A stretch of 64,000 nucleotides of DNA from Crotalaria pallida (Eukaryota > Streptophyta > Magnoliopsida > Fabales > Fabaceae). The notes under the pieces are model-generated. The model was not told the origin of the DNA. It did no database searches and saw only the letters and a list, made by a program, of their open reading frames with translations. Made by a program: the position numbers and the translations under genes. The first letter of the stretch is position 1. Each line of letters opens with the position of its first letter. Location: positions 26,740,001-26,804,000 of the forward strand of contig CM075655.1 of assembly GCA_037953625.1 (NCBI GenBank), read 5' to 3'. Shown one piece after another: positions 1 through 12,477 of this stretch.

Positions 1-1577
1 TCCCAAAACAATTTTAGATCACACATTTATTCAACAATCATTACATAAACATACATAATTCACGGTTTAAGAAAAGAAAAATAGACATTCAAGAGAATCT
101 ATTTTAGTTTTCACAAAAGTCTTAGCTTTTCTTTAGATTTTTAAGATTTAATTAGAAAAACATTTAGATCTATCTAAGAGAAATCCCAACCGAAGCATCA
201 AGCATAGGTTTAACATATTACAAATTGGTTTGAGTCCTTAGAATCCAAGTTTAAAGAATAATAACACACAACATCATCTTTCAACTCATAAAAATGAACA
301 TGCAAAGAAGAAAAATGAAATAGATCTACAAACAAAAGAAAACTACACTATTACAAATCTTCATCTTAATCTTCAAGTCCTACCATAAAGAGGGTTGGTC
401 TTCTAATTCTCCTAGCACTTAGATCTTCAAGGATGAAAGGTTGTTCAAGCTCCTAATTGCCTCCTTCTTCTTCCTATGTATCGGCCTCTTCTCATTCTAT
501 TCCTCTCTATTTCTTTTTCTTTTCATTTCCTTTCTCTAAGAGCTTTATGATTCTCTTAGAGGATGTGTTTGTGTTTGTGTCGGTAGAAAGGTGAAGGAAA
601 TGAGAATGAATCAAAGCCAACCCACACACCCACACATACTGTTCATATGGGCAAAGCAAGGGATGGAAATTTCCTCTTTAGTCCTTGGTAATTGGTTCGG
701 CCATGACATAAAGGAAGGGGCATTTTTGGGCTTCCAAAAGTTTGCATGGATGAGATTTGTCAAAGTCAAGGGAACAAGGTAAGCTAGTCTAGGGTTTAGG
801 GGTTATGTAGGTTTAATGGGTAATTGGCTTCTAACTAAAGTTTTCCACTTAGTTGGCTTATGGTTACTACTCATTTGGTTTAGTTTCTTCCTCCCTAAGC
901 TCCTAGAATCTTAGGCTTATGCACCCACCATGCACACACACAAACGTAGTACATATAGCACACACACACAATTGCATGTACCAAACCGTGGCACCTTCAT
1001 GCACACACACATGTCTTTTATTTTATTTTCAAATCACATTTTCTTAAAAATTCTTAACTCATATAATAATTAAATTAATTCTAATCAAATCACACATCAA
1101 ACACACATCGCATACACTAAATCAAACACACACATCACATACAATTCATGTCAAGACAATAATCACAAAACACATCTTTCTCAAAAATTCGTATTTTACA
1201 ATTCTGAAAATAAATTTTTATAAATCAACCCAGAAAATTCTGAAAATTATATTTTCAAAATCTATGCTTCATTACGATCGTTTTGATATAAAGATTGTGA
1301 AAATCCGAGTTACGGTTCAAAAGATATGAATTTTCCAAGTTTGCAAATCCAAAATTTTCATCTTAATAAAAATCACTTCTTAATAAAACACAACTCTTTT
1401 CTTAAAATCAAATCAACAAAAATTTATTCACTTTGTATTCAAAAATCCTTGAAAACCAACACTTTATTTCCCTCTTAGGTAAAATATTTTTCTGAAAACC
1501 TTTTGTAAAACAGACCTCCAGGTTTCTTTTATCAAAAGTTCGTTCACGCACGTACGGGAAAAATGCGGGGTGTTACA
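1..1577 (-). repeat. 3' LTR of LARD A1 (first 1.6 kb of LTR only)
   Basis: Read on the minus strand, the LTR starts at 1577 with TGTAACACCCCGCA and continues off the window edge. It matches the equivalent part of the 5' LTR (about 9889-11476) with scattered substitutions and small indels. The polypurine-like stretch just upstream on the minus strand (around 1578-1590, GGGGAGAA) marks the 3' LTR side. Confidence 0.85.
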
Positions 1578-1876
1578 TTCTCCCCAACTTGAAGATTTCT
1601 TGTAACACCCTATATAATAATTACCCTTAATTGCCCAAAAATTAGGATTTAAAATTTATTTTTATTAATTCAAAAACATCAGAGTTGATAAAGCGGAAGA
1701 CTTAAATGCATCAAATACATAAAGCATAAGTTTAGGTACATTCAGATCGGCCATTCAAAAATACAAAACATTATTTTAGCTCGGCCCAACTGGGTAATCC
1801 GAGGTCAAAATATACAAAAGTGTTTTAGCTCGGCCCAACTGGCCGAGACCCAACAAATTTTCCTACTCTAAATAAC

Positions 1877-1939
1877 TTACTCTCCCTGTGAGGGAGAGTG
1901 ATCCTGCTCGGCCGGGGACTGCGTCTGCTCGGGCTCAGT
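1877..1939 (-). CDS. Short conserved reading frame after acceptor-like site in LTR C1
   Basis: Directly after the acceptor-like CCATTTTTCAG (minus strand, AG at 1943-1942) a 20-codon frame ends at TAA. It reads TE-P-E then a variable part, then AEQDHSPSQGE. The diverged family-C copy at 12478-12540 gives TE-L-E, AEQDYSPSQGE and stop with no gaps. The frame has no start codon of its own, so it could only be translated as the last coding piece of a spliced message. The function is unknown. Conservation in only two copies is weak evidence. Confidence 0.3.
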   Translation of the reverse strand, partial: TEPEQTQSPAEQDHSPSQGE

Positions 1940-1941
1940 AC

Positions 1942-3263
1942 CTGAAAAATGGTAAGGAGGTGAGCATTACACAGAACTTAAATAAGCAGTTTCTAAAATG
2001 ACATACCGAACTACCAAGCCAAACACAAGTAGCCAAAAAGCATATAAATAACAAGTAATCAAACCCATATATCACATGCATATATCATCATTAGCTCAGT
2101 TCGCATTCACACAATCTCATCTAGCTCGGCTCACACCCTACCATCTTATCACCTACTAGCTATTCCTCGGTTCACATTCACCTACCTCGGATTACCACCT
2201 CTACCTCGAACTCATTACACATTATCCCATTTTCTCATAGTTTACAATCTTTTACTCTTCTCGGATGCATACACCCAGTGTATGTCTTACACCATTTACG
2301 GTCGGATATCGGAGTGTCATCCATAACTGCGAGTACCCAGTACCCGTCTTACAGCTGCACATACCCGGTATGCTTCTGACGCGATCAATGCACGCACCCA
2401 GTACGCGTCTTCTATGACCAGGAGCACTACCGCCGATCATTCTATGGAGTTAAGGAGAGTCCATAACTGCGGGCACCCAGTACTCGTCTTACAGCGGCGC
2501 ATCTCGGCGACTTACGCGATCAATGCACGCACCCAGTACGTGTCTGCTATGACCAGGACCACTTCCCACCGATTCCGTTCTCGAAACCCTGTGTGAATCA
2601 TAACTGCGAGTACCCAGTACCCGTCTTACAGCTGCACATACCCAGTATGTGTCTGACGCGATCAATGCACGCACCTGGTACGCGTCTGCTATGACCCGAT
2701 CACACAGCCATTTCTCTTTAATTCCTGTTATCCTTTTTAACCATTTTAGCTCGGCCTATCTCGGCTCAACCTCTTAGTCTTTTAATCGTTTATTTTGCTC
2801 GGCCTCTCTCTCTCCTCAACCCGTTAACCGTTTCCTTATTCCATTATCTTTTCTCATTATCAGACTTATTACTCTATCTCTCCTACTATCCATATTTACC
2901 ATTCCCTCATACCCATTCTCAACCTCACTCAGCTCGGTTCAACTCGGCCACAGATATAAATAACAAATATCAATGCTCATAAACATTTATACCCGAAGTT
3001 CATAAACACTTATACACCAACAACAATAAGAGTAAAATCATTCAACCAATCCATCATGTAAATACCAACATATACCATAAAACAATATTCCATATTCACC
3101 TAACATCCATGTTTCTAGTTCATTTATTGGTTCCCTTTACCCTTTTTACCCTTCCTTTCTCATATTAACCTATATCCATTCCCTAATCTAACACCCACTC
3201 TTAGTACCCTTTATGAACACCCTAGAAACCCAAACTCAAGTAGAGGTAACACTCACTCCTTAC
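1942..3263 (-). other. Putative intron inside LTR C1
   Basis: On the minus strand GTTTGAG|GTAAGGAG (GT at 3263-3262) is a strong plant-type donor. ACCATTTTTCAG|GTACTG (AG at 1943-1942) is a good acceptor with a T-rich tract. The interval is 1322 bp and encloses the hairpin repeat block 2262-2700. The same arrangement recurs in LTR families A, B, E and G. Splicing is inferred and not demonstrated. Confidence 0.4.
2262..2700 (-). repeat. Hairpin-forming tandem repeat block in LTR C1
   Basis: Units of roughly 30-45 bp recur with small self-complementary cores such as GTACCCAGTAC, ATACCCGGTAT and CGTACTGGGTGCG, joined by spacers GTCTTACAGCTGCAC, GTCTGACGCGATCAATGC and GTCTGCTATGACC. Adjacent units keep the pairing but change the paired bases. 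It occupies the same place as the 86-bp array of the other family-C LTR (11796-12225), although the sequence differs. Confidence 0.6.
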
Positions 3264-4149
3264 CTCAAACCGTGAGAGATAAGAGTTGAGAGTTTGAGAA
3301 TGGTTTTCTTGATGCTTAGCCTTGGAACTTAGGACCTCTTGGATCCACTTCCTCCTAGTTGCCTCGAGCTCCACCAGGCTGCACACAAGCTCCACAGCGG
3401 TCCAGGGACTCCAGAATGGAAGAGAGAAGACGGTGGAGGGAGGGTTCTCCGGTTGGGGAAAAGAGGGAGGAGGAAGGTGGGTTGGGACTTTGCTGGAACT
3501 TGAGAGAAGGAAATGAGAGAGAGATTTCGAAGGAGAGAAAGAGAGTGAGAATGCAAAGTGTTGAGTGTTGTGTGTTTGGGGTTCTTTTATTCATTTAGGG
3601 AAAACATTTGTGTGACTAGGATTCATTGGCTTCTTGGGGATGCTAGAATGTGTGGACAGGATTCATTGGCTTCTTGGGGAAGCCATGAACAGTACTTGAA
3701 AGGGACATAAAGCAATGACAATGACATAAAGTGAATGGCAAGGACAGTGTACGGATAGTACGAATCCCAAAGGGCTACAGCTCAACATGAGCTGGCACGG
3801 AGGAGCTAGAACGTGTCGACTAGGGTACGTCAACTTGGATACATCAGCTCGGCATTTAGGAACAACAATAGTCCGAGCTTCCCTCTCGGATAGAACGCTG
3901 AGGTCGGCTAATCCGGACTGGACAACAAGTTCCGCGTTTGATTCCCATCCTGCTCGGTTAATATGTACACCACCTTATCTAGCTCGCCCGGGAACGGACC
4001 GAGATCCTATACTCACATCCTAGGTCGGCCTATGCTCATACTACCCTTCTAACCTTGTACAATTTCTAAGGCTTAATCCTATCCTTAAATAAATATTTAT
4101 ATACTAAAATTATATTACCTAATATTAATTTTCAGGATGTTACATTTCT

Positions 4150-5543
4150 CGTCCTCGAGAAATGCTGCATAGAATCTGTCAAATCCGTGGACGCTTAACT
4201 CTTTTTGAAGAATTTCCTTCCTGCCTTGACTCCAGTAATCGTCGCATCTCCGGTCACGTACCATCTTTTTATCGTTCTTAGAAGTAGGTCAGACGGATTA
4301 CTTTCAAAAGTAATCTCTCAGAGTATTTTAAATAACGAATAGGGTGGTTTAAAACAACATGGTTTCACTGTCAACGAGAGACTGAGGGTTCAAGATATTA
4401 AAACAGTGTGCAGGAAAAACAAGGTTACGGACAATTGGGGTCAAGACGTCACTACACTCAGGGTTAAACTCTTATCATCAGTTCAAGCCTAAACAAACTA
4501 TTCCTCCAAAAACTCACATCTCCAACTACTCCCCAACTTAGATGACACGTATCTCTCAACTCTTCATCTATTATCACAAACTTACCTTCCAACTACTCCC
4601 ATCCTTCACTAACCTTTGATCAACCTTTACAAAAGTTCCCATCACTTAACTCCGGTCTATCCTCTGATCGTCTTACTTCTCACCATATGCTTGTCTTAAT
4701 CAGACTCCTAGAGTTATCATTAAATCTTCCCTTTACTCTAATCTACCACTATCTATCCATTTCCCAACTCTGATCAAGACACTTATAACTCTAACCCAAA
4801 TTATCACCTTAATTTCTCCCTCATCGTATCACCAACTAAACCATTAATTTAACCCATCCGGTATCAAAACTCTTAATCCTAATCTCTTCAGATGACTCAC
4901 CACTCAGCTAAGACTCAAAAAGAACATTTCTATTTTCTCCGAGACTTATACATCTGACTAGGCCTTATTCTCCTTGGTCTCCACAACTTCTACCTAACAA
5001 CATTTCACAATCTTCTCCTTTACTTAAGTATATCTACTTGACTGAGTACATGGATCAGGGTTTAAAGTTTTCATCAAGACTTTAGAAAAGAATAAATGTC
5101 GGGTCAAAATCAAAAGAGGCAACTTCGGGTTCATAGACAATCAAGGCTTCAAAAATCATGGGTTAAGATTTTCAGAAAAAGGTCCTTTCAAACGTCATGC
5201 CAAAGCAATTTGGCAATGCATAGGATTTACACAAGGGCTTAAGCAATAAAGGAGAGTTCCCGTCTCAATACAAGGTCTCAAATAACTTAGAGGTTATTAC
5301 AACCAAAGAGGTTCACATCAAAGAAGAATCGAAAGAAGACCCGAATCATGCATCAACATCTCGTGACAACACCGATCTCTGCTCCCCATCTTCGCTACGG
5401 ACGAAACTGACACGTTCCATGAAAACATTCATGCACTCTTAGCGTTTCTATTCTCGTCTAGCGCAATCCTAATACTAACTCACACGCAGAGACACACAGC
5501 AGATTATGTAAGTCCATGTATAAGGTTACTTAGTTCAACCATT
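4150..5543 (-). other. Non-coding interior of LARD A1
   Basis: This lies between the solo LTR C1 and the primer-binding site. No gag, protease, reverse transcriptase or integrase motif is visible in any frame, and reading frames are short. The small remaining interior segment is 1578-1600. The right side contains a stem-loop with arms ATTTCTCG/CGAGAAAT (about 4144-4163), which in intact LARDs lies just upstream of the polypurine tract. Confidence 0.7.
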
Positions 5544-5555
5544 GCTCTGATACCA
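5544..5555 (-). promoter_or_regulatory. Primer-binding site, initiator Met-tRNA type (LARD A1)
   Basis: The minus strand reads TGGTATCAGAGC four bases after the LTR end. This is the complement of the initiator Met-tRNA 3' end used by many plant LTR retrotransposons. It fixes the orientation of A1 and the inner boundary of its 5' LTR. Confidence 0.85.
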
Positions 5556-5954
5556 CAACTGTAACACCCCGATTCGGCAACTTGATAACTTCAATTAAAT
5601 ATAATGAAAATTAGGGCCATTTTTTTTAAACAAGTAAGGTATAAACATGAGAACATTTAACTTTTCGAATGATAGTTACAATTAAAACACATGTTCTCAT
5701 ATTCGTAAACCTTTCAAGTTCCAAACCGAGATGTCACAAGACACCGCACTTTGAAACTTGTTTTCTAAAAACATAATTTAAAACGTAGCCCATTCAATTG
5801 TTTCAAAACATCAGTCAAAACTTTGCCAGGGTACAGTAGGATAGAGCTAGGTAACTAAGAACTTACGATGAAGTACAATGCTCTGAGGGGAAATGCCTAG
5901 CTTCGAGTCATGCGCCCTAAGACTCCTCATCTAACTCCGAATCTCGATAAATTC

Positions 5955-6085
5955 CGCTCACGGCCCGCCAGTAGTGTTGTCCTCATCTGCTGCCCCAGGG
6001 GTTTCTCTGCCGAGTCGTCTCCTTTCCACGGAGATGTTCCTACCTCCCAAACAAGCTGGATCTGGAACCTCAATCTCTTTTGCGT
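5955..6085 (-). pseudogene. Degenerate copy of the LARD small protein (MENIARF family)
   Basis: Just after the TTAG acceptor-like site the start codon is ACG instead of ATG. The following sequence still resembles the frame at 35074-35304 (RFQ, then a short indel, then VG.SP.KGD). The middle of the gene is deleted, and the Pro/Glu/Asp tail is recognisable only in another frame. It is the broken member of a family intact in A2 and A3. Confidence 0.5.
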
Positions 6086-6487
6086 CTAATCATCGTACAG
6101 AATTCCCAGAGAAGAAAGAGAGGCAGGAGTACAGAAGAAGAGGAGAGAGTAAGCTACCCAAACAGTTATGTCGACTATGTGGAATTACAATAGGCAAGTA
6201 TTAAGGAAAAGCAATATACAACACACAAACAATAACAACATCACTATTACATACGTATAAATAAACACCATCTTATACTTAACTTTTCATAGCCACATTC
6301 TTAAATTCTTCCTTATAAACTTTCACAGTTTTACTCAATCCTTTTCCATCAGGAGTTCCAAACTCATCACCTACCTCAATGATTCTTTCTTACACTTATC
6401 TTTTAAATCTTTTCCAATAATTGATATCTCTTTATATTTCTCTTTGAAACATCTTTGTCTTTTAAGTTTTATTGTTTTGGATAGCAT

Positions 6488-6512
6488 CAATGATGAGGGG
6501 GAAACATCATTG
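6488..6512 (-). other. Conserved hairpin in LARD LTR (A1 copy)
   Basis: The arms CAATGATG (6488-6495) and CATCATTG (6505-6512) pair perfectly around a nine-base loop containing GGGGGAAA. The A3 copy (35695-35723) pairs CTCAGTGATG with CATCACTGAG, so one A-T pair has become G-C on both sides. The A2 copies are at 46031-46055 and 53356-53380. Confidence 0.55.
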
Positions 6513-6752
6513 AGCTCACACACGTCTACATCTCCTCGGTCACCCACCCAACCTAGTCAGAAGCAAACAGGAGTACAGGACCTTTACCACGCGGGCACGA
6601 TAGCTGTCACACAACAAATGGTCCCAGACCAGGAGGCCTTGCCTCAAATCATATCAATTCAAATATCATATCAATGCACGCTCTCAGCGGCAATCACAAA
6701 TGCCCCGTTCCAGTCCCTCTCACTATTCTCGATTTGCAATCAAGGGGGCGAC

Positions 6753-6856
6753 AGTATAATTTCTAGTTCGTGATGCGGAACTTACCACGGTATTAGACCC
6801 AGTCCCCACCACGTTAGTGCACCACATGTGGGATTCGTTCCGCCTAGAAATACACT
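6753..6856 (-). other. Conserved multi-helix structure in LARD LTR (A1 copy)
   Basis: The inner stem GCGGAAC (6775-6781) pairs with GTTCCGC (6837-6843). The outer arm ending TTTCTAG (to 6766) pairs with CTAGAAA (from 6844). The loop holds CCACATGTGG-like and GAC-CCA-GTC elements. See 36013-36115 and 45693-45795 for copies with compensating changes. Confidence 0.55.
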
Positions 6857-9800
6857 CTAGACTTCTTGACGTTTCACCGTCATCGTCCTCCCCTCATGCA
6901 ATCTCCTCCTAAGTATCCGCAGATACCTATGGTTCCTTCCTCTCCACTACTTCAATACGACACTCATATCTCACCGCGTTTGTAAATGTCTTTTAGAGTC
7001 TTTTAAGGTTTTAGCGAGTTTTAATTATCGGCTGAATCCTAACAGTCGGCTCGTCCTTGGTGCATCCCTTCAACGAAGCCCGACCACTAAACGTAAATCC
7101 GTTCCCCCTAAAATCTCAATGGCCTCAAGCCACACATCAATCTCATCTCAATATCAACATTCTCGTCAGCTCATGCTCTGCATAATTCTCTCCAACTTCC
7201 TCAAAACTCATTCCCTCTTATTTCTCAAAACTCTTTTCGCAAAACTTTTTTGAAAATAATATTTCGTAAACTTTCTCAGGATGCTCTTTCAAAAGACTTT
7301 ATTAAAAGATTGGTTCCAAAAAATTTTCTCAAAAATATATCTTTTCACCATTCTTTTCAAAAGTTTCTTTTCAAAAACTGTTTTCAAAAATCACATTTTT
7401 GGATGAGTGCTAATGGAGGAGCAAGCTCAACTCAACACTAGGCTTCTTTCCAAAAACATGAACGAGGGATCACATCTTTACTCCACCACATCTCACTTCA
7501 ATAATCACATTCTCTTTCCAATTTCAACTCTTTATCTTTTTCCTTCACTCACATCGCCCTTTATCTCTTTCTCATTCGTTTCTTATAACTTTCTCTTTAG
7601 TCTTAATGCACCATCTATTTCTTTCTCAATTCTTTCTCATATCTCTTATTCGCATCTCTTTTCTCTTTCAGTCTCATTTCCTCATTATTATCATTTTAGG
7701 TCTTAGGGTAAAATCAAACATCTCTTAACAACTTAATTAAATTACTTCACATACTAAACTAACCAACAACTCATGCATAGTAAACATCATATCATCTCAA
7801 CAAACATAGTAACTATAGACAACACTTCGGTCTCAGCGACTTGTAGGGATAGCTCACACTTAACAACAGATAAACAAACAAACACTCACTATCCCTCTTC
7901 CTCGCCTTAACGAGACCGGGTCCAACCTTTGAGATGATTGGATGCCTTAATATGTTGCCTAATACCACGACGTCTTAAGGGGAGCTTCTCTCTCACCTGG
8001 ATGACGACACATCCGAAAGCTTTCCAAGACTTCCCGTTGCAAGCTTGGCATCGTTCCTTTCGCGTCCGACACCCGAACTAGACATTTTTCCCGTGCGTTA
8101 GAACGTTTTCGATAAATTCTTAATTTCGTTTTAAAATGCATTGCTAAAATCCGAAGGTCTTAGATCCAAATTAAAAAGGGTTTTCAAGAACACTTTGAAC
8201 AATTAAAATAATCTTTTATTAAAACAAATCCATTCTTTGAGTTTAGAACATTCTAGTTAAAGAAAATCAGTGTTCTTAAGTTTTAAAACAGGATATCAAA
8301 AATCCAAGAAAATAAAATTTCAAAACCATACATTGAAAATCTTTTAAGTCACAAAATCAAAGGAGATAAAATGTCCAAATCAATTGGAGTTATTATAAAT
8401 CACATTTTTAAATAAAACATTTTTAATTTCTTTAAAATTCAAACATATAATTTTCACAAATACAGTTCACAAATAGTAAAACAAATTCAATTCAATCACA
8501 ACAGCAGCACACACAATTTTCCAAGCACTCACAAACTCACATAATGCAAACCACACTTCAATCATTCAAAACCAATCAATTAAATTTTTATCTAAATAGA
8601 TTAACTAGATTAGATTTAAGAAAAGGATTTAAATTAGTTTCTTAATTATCCTAACAAAATCCGATCATGCATGGAAACTAAAAGAAAATCATTATGTTAA
8701 CATCATAAAATTCGTTTCACATAATCAAATTAAATCATTTATATATATATATATATATTTGAAACTAAAACCAAAAGATAAAAGAAAGGCATTCATATCA
8801 TTTTCATCAAGCATATCACATCATGTACCTAGGACATAGCTATAATCAAAAGTCATTTCATGAAAACAATTTTCCAACTTCATACATATGCTTTGGCCGA
8901 ATCATGCATACAAGGTTTTGCAAAGATTTAAAGCACAAGGAGCATATAAAATCATGAAGTCAATTTCCTTATTTTAATCTAGAAACCGTGAGCATATAAT
9001 TAGAGAAATTATCAATTTTCAATTCCTTTTCAAAACCTACATTAAGCCAACAATTTAAATCACAAAGCATCCCAAAGATTCACATACTTTTTCTCTCCAT
9101 AACTTAATCATGGCATGCAAACACTTTTAAAACTCTTGTATTCAATTGGCCTTATAATGCATGCACTCTAAATGAGAAACAACCTAGTTGCCTACTTTTC
9201 CTAGGATGGCCGAATCTCATGATGCAAGGAAGACATAGTTTTTCTTCACTTTCAACATTCATGAATCACAAAAGTCAAAGCAAATCATGTAGGGTTTCAC
9301 AAATGAATTCAAGATTATTATTTCTCTCAAATTAAAGACTAAATTTTAACTTCATGAAAATAACATGCATGAACTTTTTATGAATAAAAAGTATGGATTT
9401 TATTATTTTTGGACATGGCCGAATGGCCTCATATAATATAATCAAACACTAAACATGTCTATTCTTGAAAGTCATTTTAAAACTTGTTGCTTAAACTTTT
9501 CCTTTAAAACCGTATGACATAGAGGAAGGAAAACACAATCTTTTTGCTTGAAAATTACATGCAAATCAAGGATCTTAATTTTTCACTTCATAAATCAAAG
9601 ATCATCACATGCATCCACTTAAATCACATAGGATCATCATTAAACCTACATGCAAAACTAAAGACTTAAGTTCTTTCACAATTTAAGTTTAGATCATGGT
9701 TTCTCATAAACACATAAACATATAGGGGTTACGGTTTAGCAAGAAATCAAACATGCAAGAATAAAGAATTTCACTTTATTATCAATTAAACTTAGATCAT

Positions 9801-11795
9801 GAATTTTCTTATCCAATAAGCACATACGCACACAATTCACGGTTTAGAGAAAGGAAAGTAGACATGCAAGACTATAAACTTGAACTTTTCCCAAAACAAT
9901 TTTAGATCACACATTTATTCAACAATCATTACATAAACATACATAATTCACGGTTTAAGAAAAGAAAAATAGACATGCAAGAGAATCTATTTTAGTTTTG
10001 ACAAAAGTCTTAGCTTTTCTTTAGATTTTTAAGATTTAATTAGAAAAACTTTTAGATCTATCTAAGAGAAATCCCAACCGAAGCATCAAGCATAGGTTTA
10101 ACATATTACAAATTGGTTTGAGTCCTTAGAATCCAAGTTTAAAGAATAATAACACACAACATCATCTTTCAACTCATAAAAATGAACATGCAAAGAAGAA
10201 AAATGAAATAGATCTACAAACAAAAGAAAACTACACTATTACAAATCTTCATCTTAATCTTCAAGTCCTACCATAAAGAGGGTTGGTCTTCTAATTCTCC
10301 TAGAACTTAGATCTTCAAGGATGAAAGGTTGTTCAAGCTCCTAATTCCCTCCTTCTTCTTCCTATGTCTCGGTCTCTTCTCATTCTATTCCTCTCTATTT
10401 CTTTTTCTTTTCATTTCCTTTCTCTAAGAGCTTTATGAGTCTCTTAGAGGATGTGTTTGTGTTTGTGTCGGTAGAAAGGTGAAGGAAATGAGAATGAATC
10501 AAAGCCAACCCACACACCCACACATACGGTTCATATGGGCAAAGCAAGGGATGGAAATTTCCTCTTTAGTCCTTGGTAATTGGTTCGGCCATGACATAAA
10601 GGAAGGGGCGTTTTTCGACTTCCAAAAGTTTGCATGGATGAGGTTTGTCAAAGTCAAGGGAACAAGGTAAGGTAGTCTAGGGTTTAGGGGTTATGTAGGT
10701 TTAATGGGTAATTGGCTTCTAACTAAGGTTTTCCACTTAGTTGGCTTATGGTTACTACTCATTTGGTTTAGTTTCTTCCTCCCTAAGCTCCTAGAATCTT
10801 AGGCTTATGCACCCACCATGAACACACACACGTAGTACATATAGCACACACACACAATTGCATGTACCAAACCTTGGCACCTTCATGCACACACACATGT
10901 CTTTTATTTTATTTTCAAATTACATTTTCTTAAAAATTCTTAACTCATATAATAATTAAATTAATCCTAATAAATCACGTTTTCAGCATCACACATCAAA
11001 CACACATCGCATACACTAAATCAAACACACACATCACATACAATTCATGCCAAGACAATCATCACAAAACACATCTTTCTCAAAAATTCGTATTTTACAA
11101 TTCTGAAAATAAATTTTTATAAAGCTACCCAGAAAATTCTGAAAATTCTATTTTCAAAATCTATGCTTCATTACGATCGTTTTGATATAAAGATTGTGAA
11201 AATCCGAGTTACGGTTCAAAAGATATGAATTTTCAGAGTTTGCAAATCCAAAATTTTCATCTTAATAAAAATCACTTCTTAATAAAACACAACTCTTTTC
11301 TTAAAATAAAATCAACAAAAATTTATTCACTTTGCATTCAAAAATCCTTGAAAACCAACACTTAATTTCCCTCTTAGGTAAAATATTTTTCTGAAAACCT
11401 TTTGTAAAACAGACCTCCAGGTTTCTTTTATCAAAAGTTCGTTCACGCACGTACGGGAAAAATTCGGGGTGTTACAGTAGTGCCCTGTGAAATTGGAAAT
11501 TAAAAAGTATAATGAGTTACAAAATTGATAAACTAATGAAAGAGATAAGGAACCTTAGGGTTGATAATAATGTGTTAAAAATGTAAGCCTATATAAAAGT
11601 AATTTGATATCTTGCTTGGTGTTTAATTCTAATGGTTGATACTGGAACTATGTGGTTGATGTATTGCTAAATCATAATGAGCCCTAGAGTTTATAAATGA
11701 TGAAAAGAAAAATATGAGGTTCGGAAGTAAACTAAGTGTAACATGTGTATTGTGATGCTTTAATATTATTATTTATATGAATAACATATGTGATG

Positions 11796-12225
11796 GTATG
11801 AGGTACCTTCCTGTGTGGAGGTGAAGTATCATCAGGCCAAATTGTATGAGGTACCTTCCTGTGTGGAGGTGAAGTACAATGGTATGAGGTACCTTCCGGT
11901 GTGGAGGTGAAGTACCCATAGGCCAAACTGTATGAGGTACCTTCCTGTGTGGAGGTGAAGTACAATGGTATGAGGTACCTTCCAGTGTGGAGGTGAAGTA
12001 CCCACTGGCCAATTTGTATGAGGTACCTTCCGGTGTGGAGGTGAAGTACAATGGTATGAGGTACCTTCCGGTGTGGAGGTGAAGTACCCACTGGCTAATT
12101 TGTATGAGGTACCTTCCGGTGTGAAGGTGAAGTACAATGGTATGAGGTACCTTCCGGTGTGGAGGTGAAGTACCCATAGGCCCAATTGTATGAGGTACCT
12201 TCCAGTGTGGAGGTGAAGTACAATG
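11796..12225 (+). repeat. 86-bp dimeric tandem repeat in LTR C2 (10 half-units)
   Basis: Ten cores of GTATGAGGTACCTTCC..TGTGGAGGTGAAGTAC alternate between two spacers, a short one (AATG, 38-bp half-unit) and a longer one (CCA.TGGCCAATTT, 48-bp half-unit), giving an 86-bp period. Because 86 is not a multiple of three, each reading frame sees the same repeats in turn. This explains the long spurious antisense frames here. The block lies in the putative LTR intron, upstream of the acceptor-like site at 12475. Confidence 0.85.
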
Positions 12226-12477
12226 CTAAGAGATACATCTTAAAAATGGAATGGAAAATGAATTATAATAATGATATAGAACTTGAAATTATGTTTTAGG
12301 ATATTCTGAAAAAGGCTAAATAATTATGGAAGGTACATGACTTTGATTGGGAGTGTTTAATTGTGAAAATGTGCTATATTTGGCTATATGTGTATGGCTT
12401 AGTGGTTCAGTATAGCATGATAGAAACTGCTTCCCTATTTTATTGTGTAATACTCACCTCCTTACCATTTTTCAGGT

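Larger units (their letters stand above)
1601..4144 (-). mobile_element. Solo LTR of family C (C1) inserted in LARD A1 interior
   Basis: The 2544-bp unit begins TGTAACACCC and ends GGATGTTACA on the plus strand. It is flanked by the 5-bp duplication TTTCT (1596-1600 and 4145-4149). The related LARD interior at 48740-48760 has the same site uninterrupted, so this is an insertion. No primer site, polypurine tract or second LTR is present, so it is a solo LTR left by LTR-LTR recombination. The transcription sense is taken as minus, from the donor-like and acceptor-like sites shared with the copy at 11477-12954. Confidence 0.85.
1..11476 (-). mobile_element. LARD copy A1: non-coding long-LTR retrotransposon, left end outside window
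   Basis: On the minus strand this reads 5' LTR (5560-11476), primer-binding site (5544-5555), non-coding interior, polypurine tract, then 3' LTR (1577 leftward, running off the window). Bases 1-1577 match about 9889-11476 nearly base for base, which shows the two LTRs. Both ends carry the inverted terminus TGTAACACCCCG/CGGGGTGTTACA. The interior, about 1.4 kb after removing the C1 insertion, has no gag or pol reading frame. The element must therefore depend on proteins from elsewhere, fitting the large retrotransposon derivative (LARD) class. It is inserted in a family-C LTR that resumes at 11477. Confidence 0.85.
5560..11476 (-). repeat. 5' LTR of LARD A1 (5.9 kb)
   Basis: Bounded by TGTAACACCCCG at 5560 and CGGGGTGTTACA ending at 11476 (plus-strand view). 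It is homologous along its length to 34669-40643, 41450-47094 and 48777-54419, with much divergence except in the conserved blocks near 6480-6870 and the small reading frame near 6085. It contains a weak donor-like ATG|GTAGG (GT at 10271-10270) and an acceptor-like TTAG (6089-6086) that would define a 4.2-kb intron. Bases 7000-9900 hold only AT-rich LTR sequence, with a TA microsatellite at 8742-8758. Confidence 0.85.

Noticed and set aside
591..782. 63-aa frame repeated at 10479-10670
   Set aside because: It is the same LTR sequence in the two LTRs of A1, so repetition is expected; it is antisense to the LTR and not kept in A2 or A3.
3322..3598. Overlapping frames on both strands near the end of LTR C1
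   Set aside because: Purine-rich leader sequence; the frames are on both strands and I see no shared counterpart.
11732..12185. Three long overlapping antisense frames rich in TSPPHRKVPHT
   Set aside because: They are products of the 86-bp tandem repeat, which reads the same peptide in each frame; there is no start context and no match in C1.
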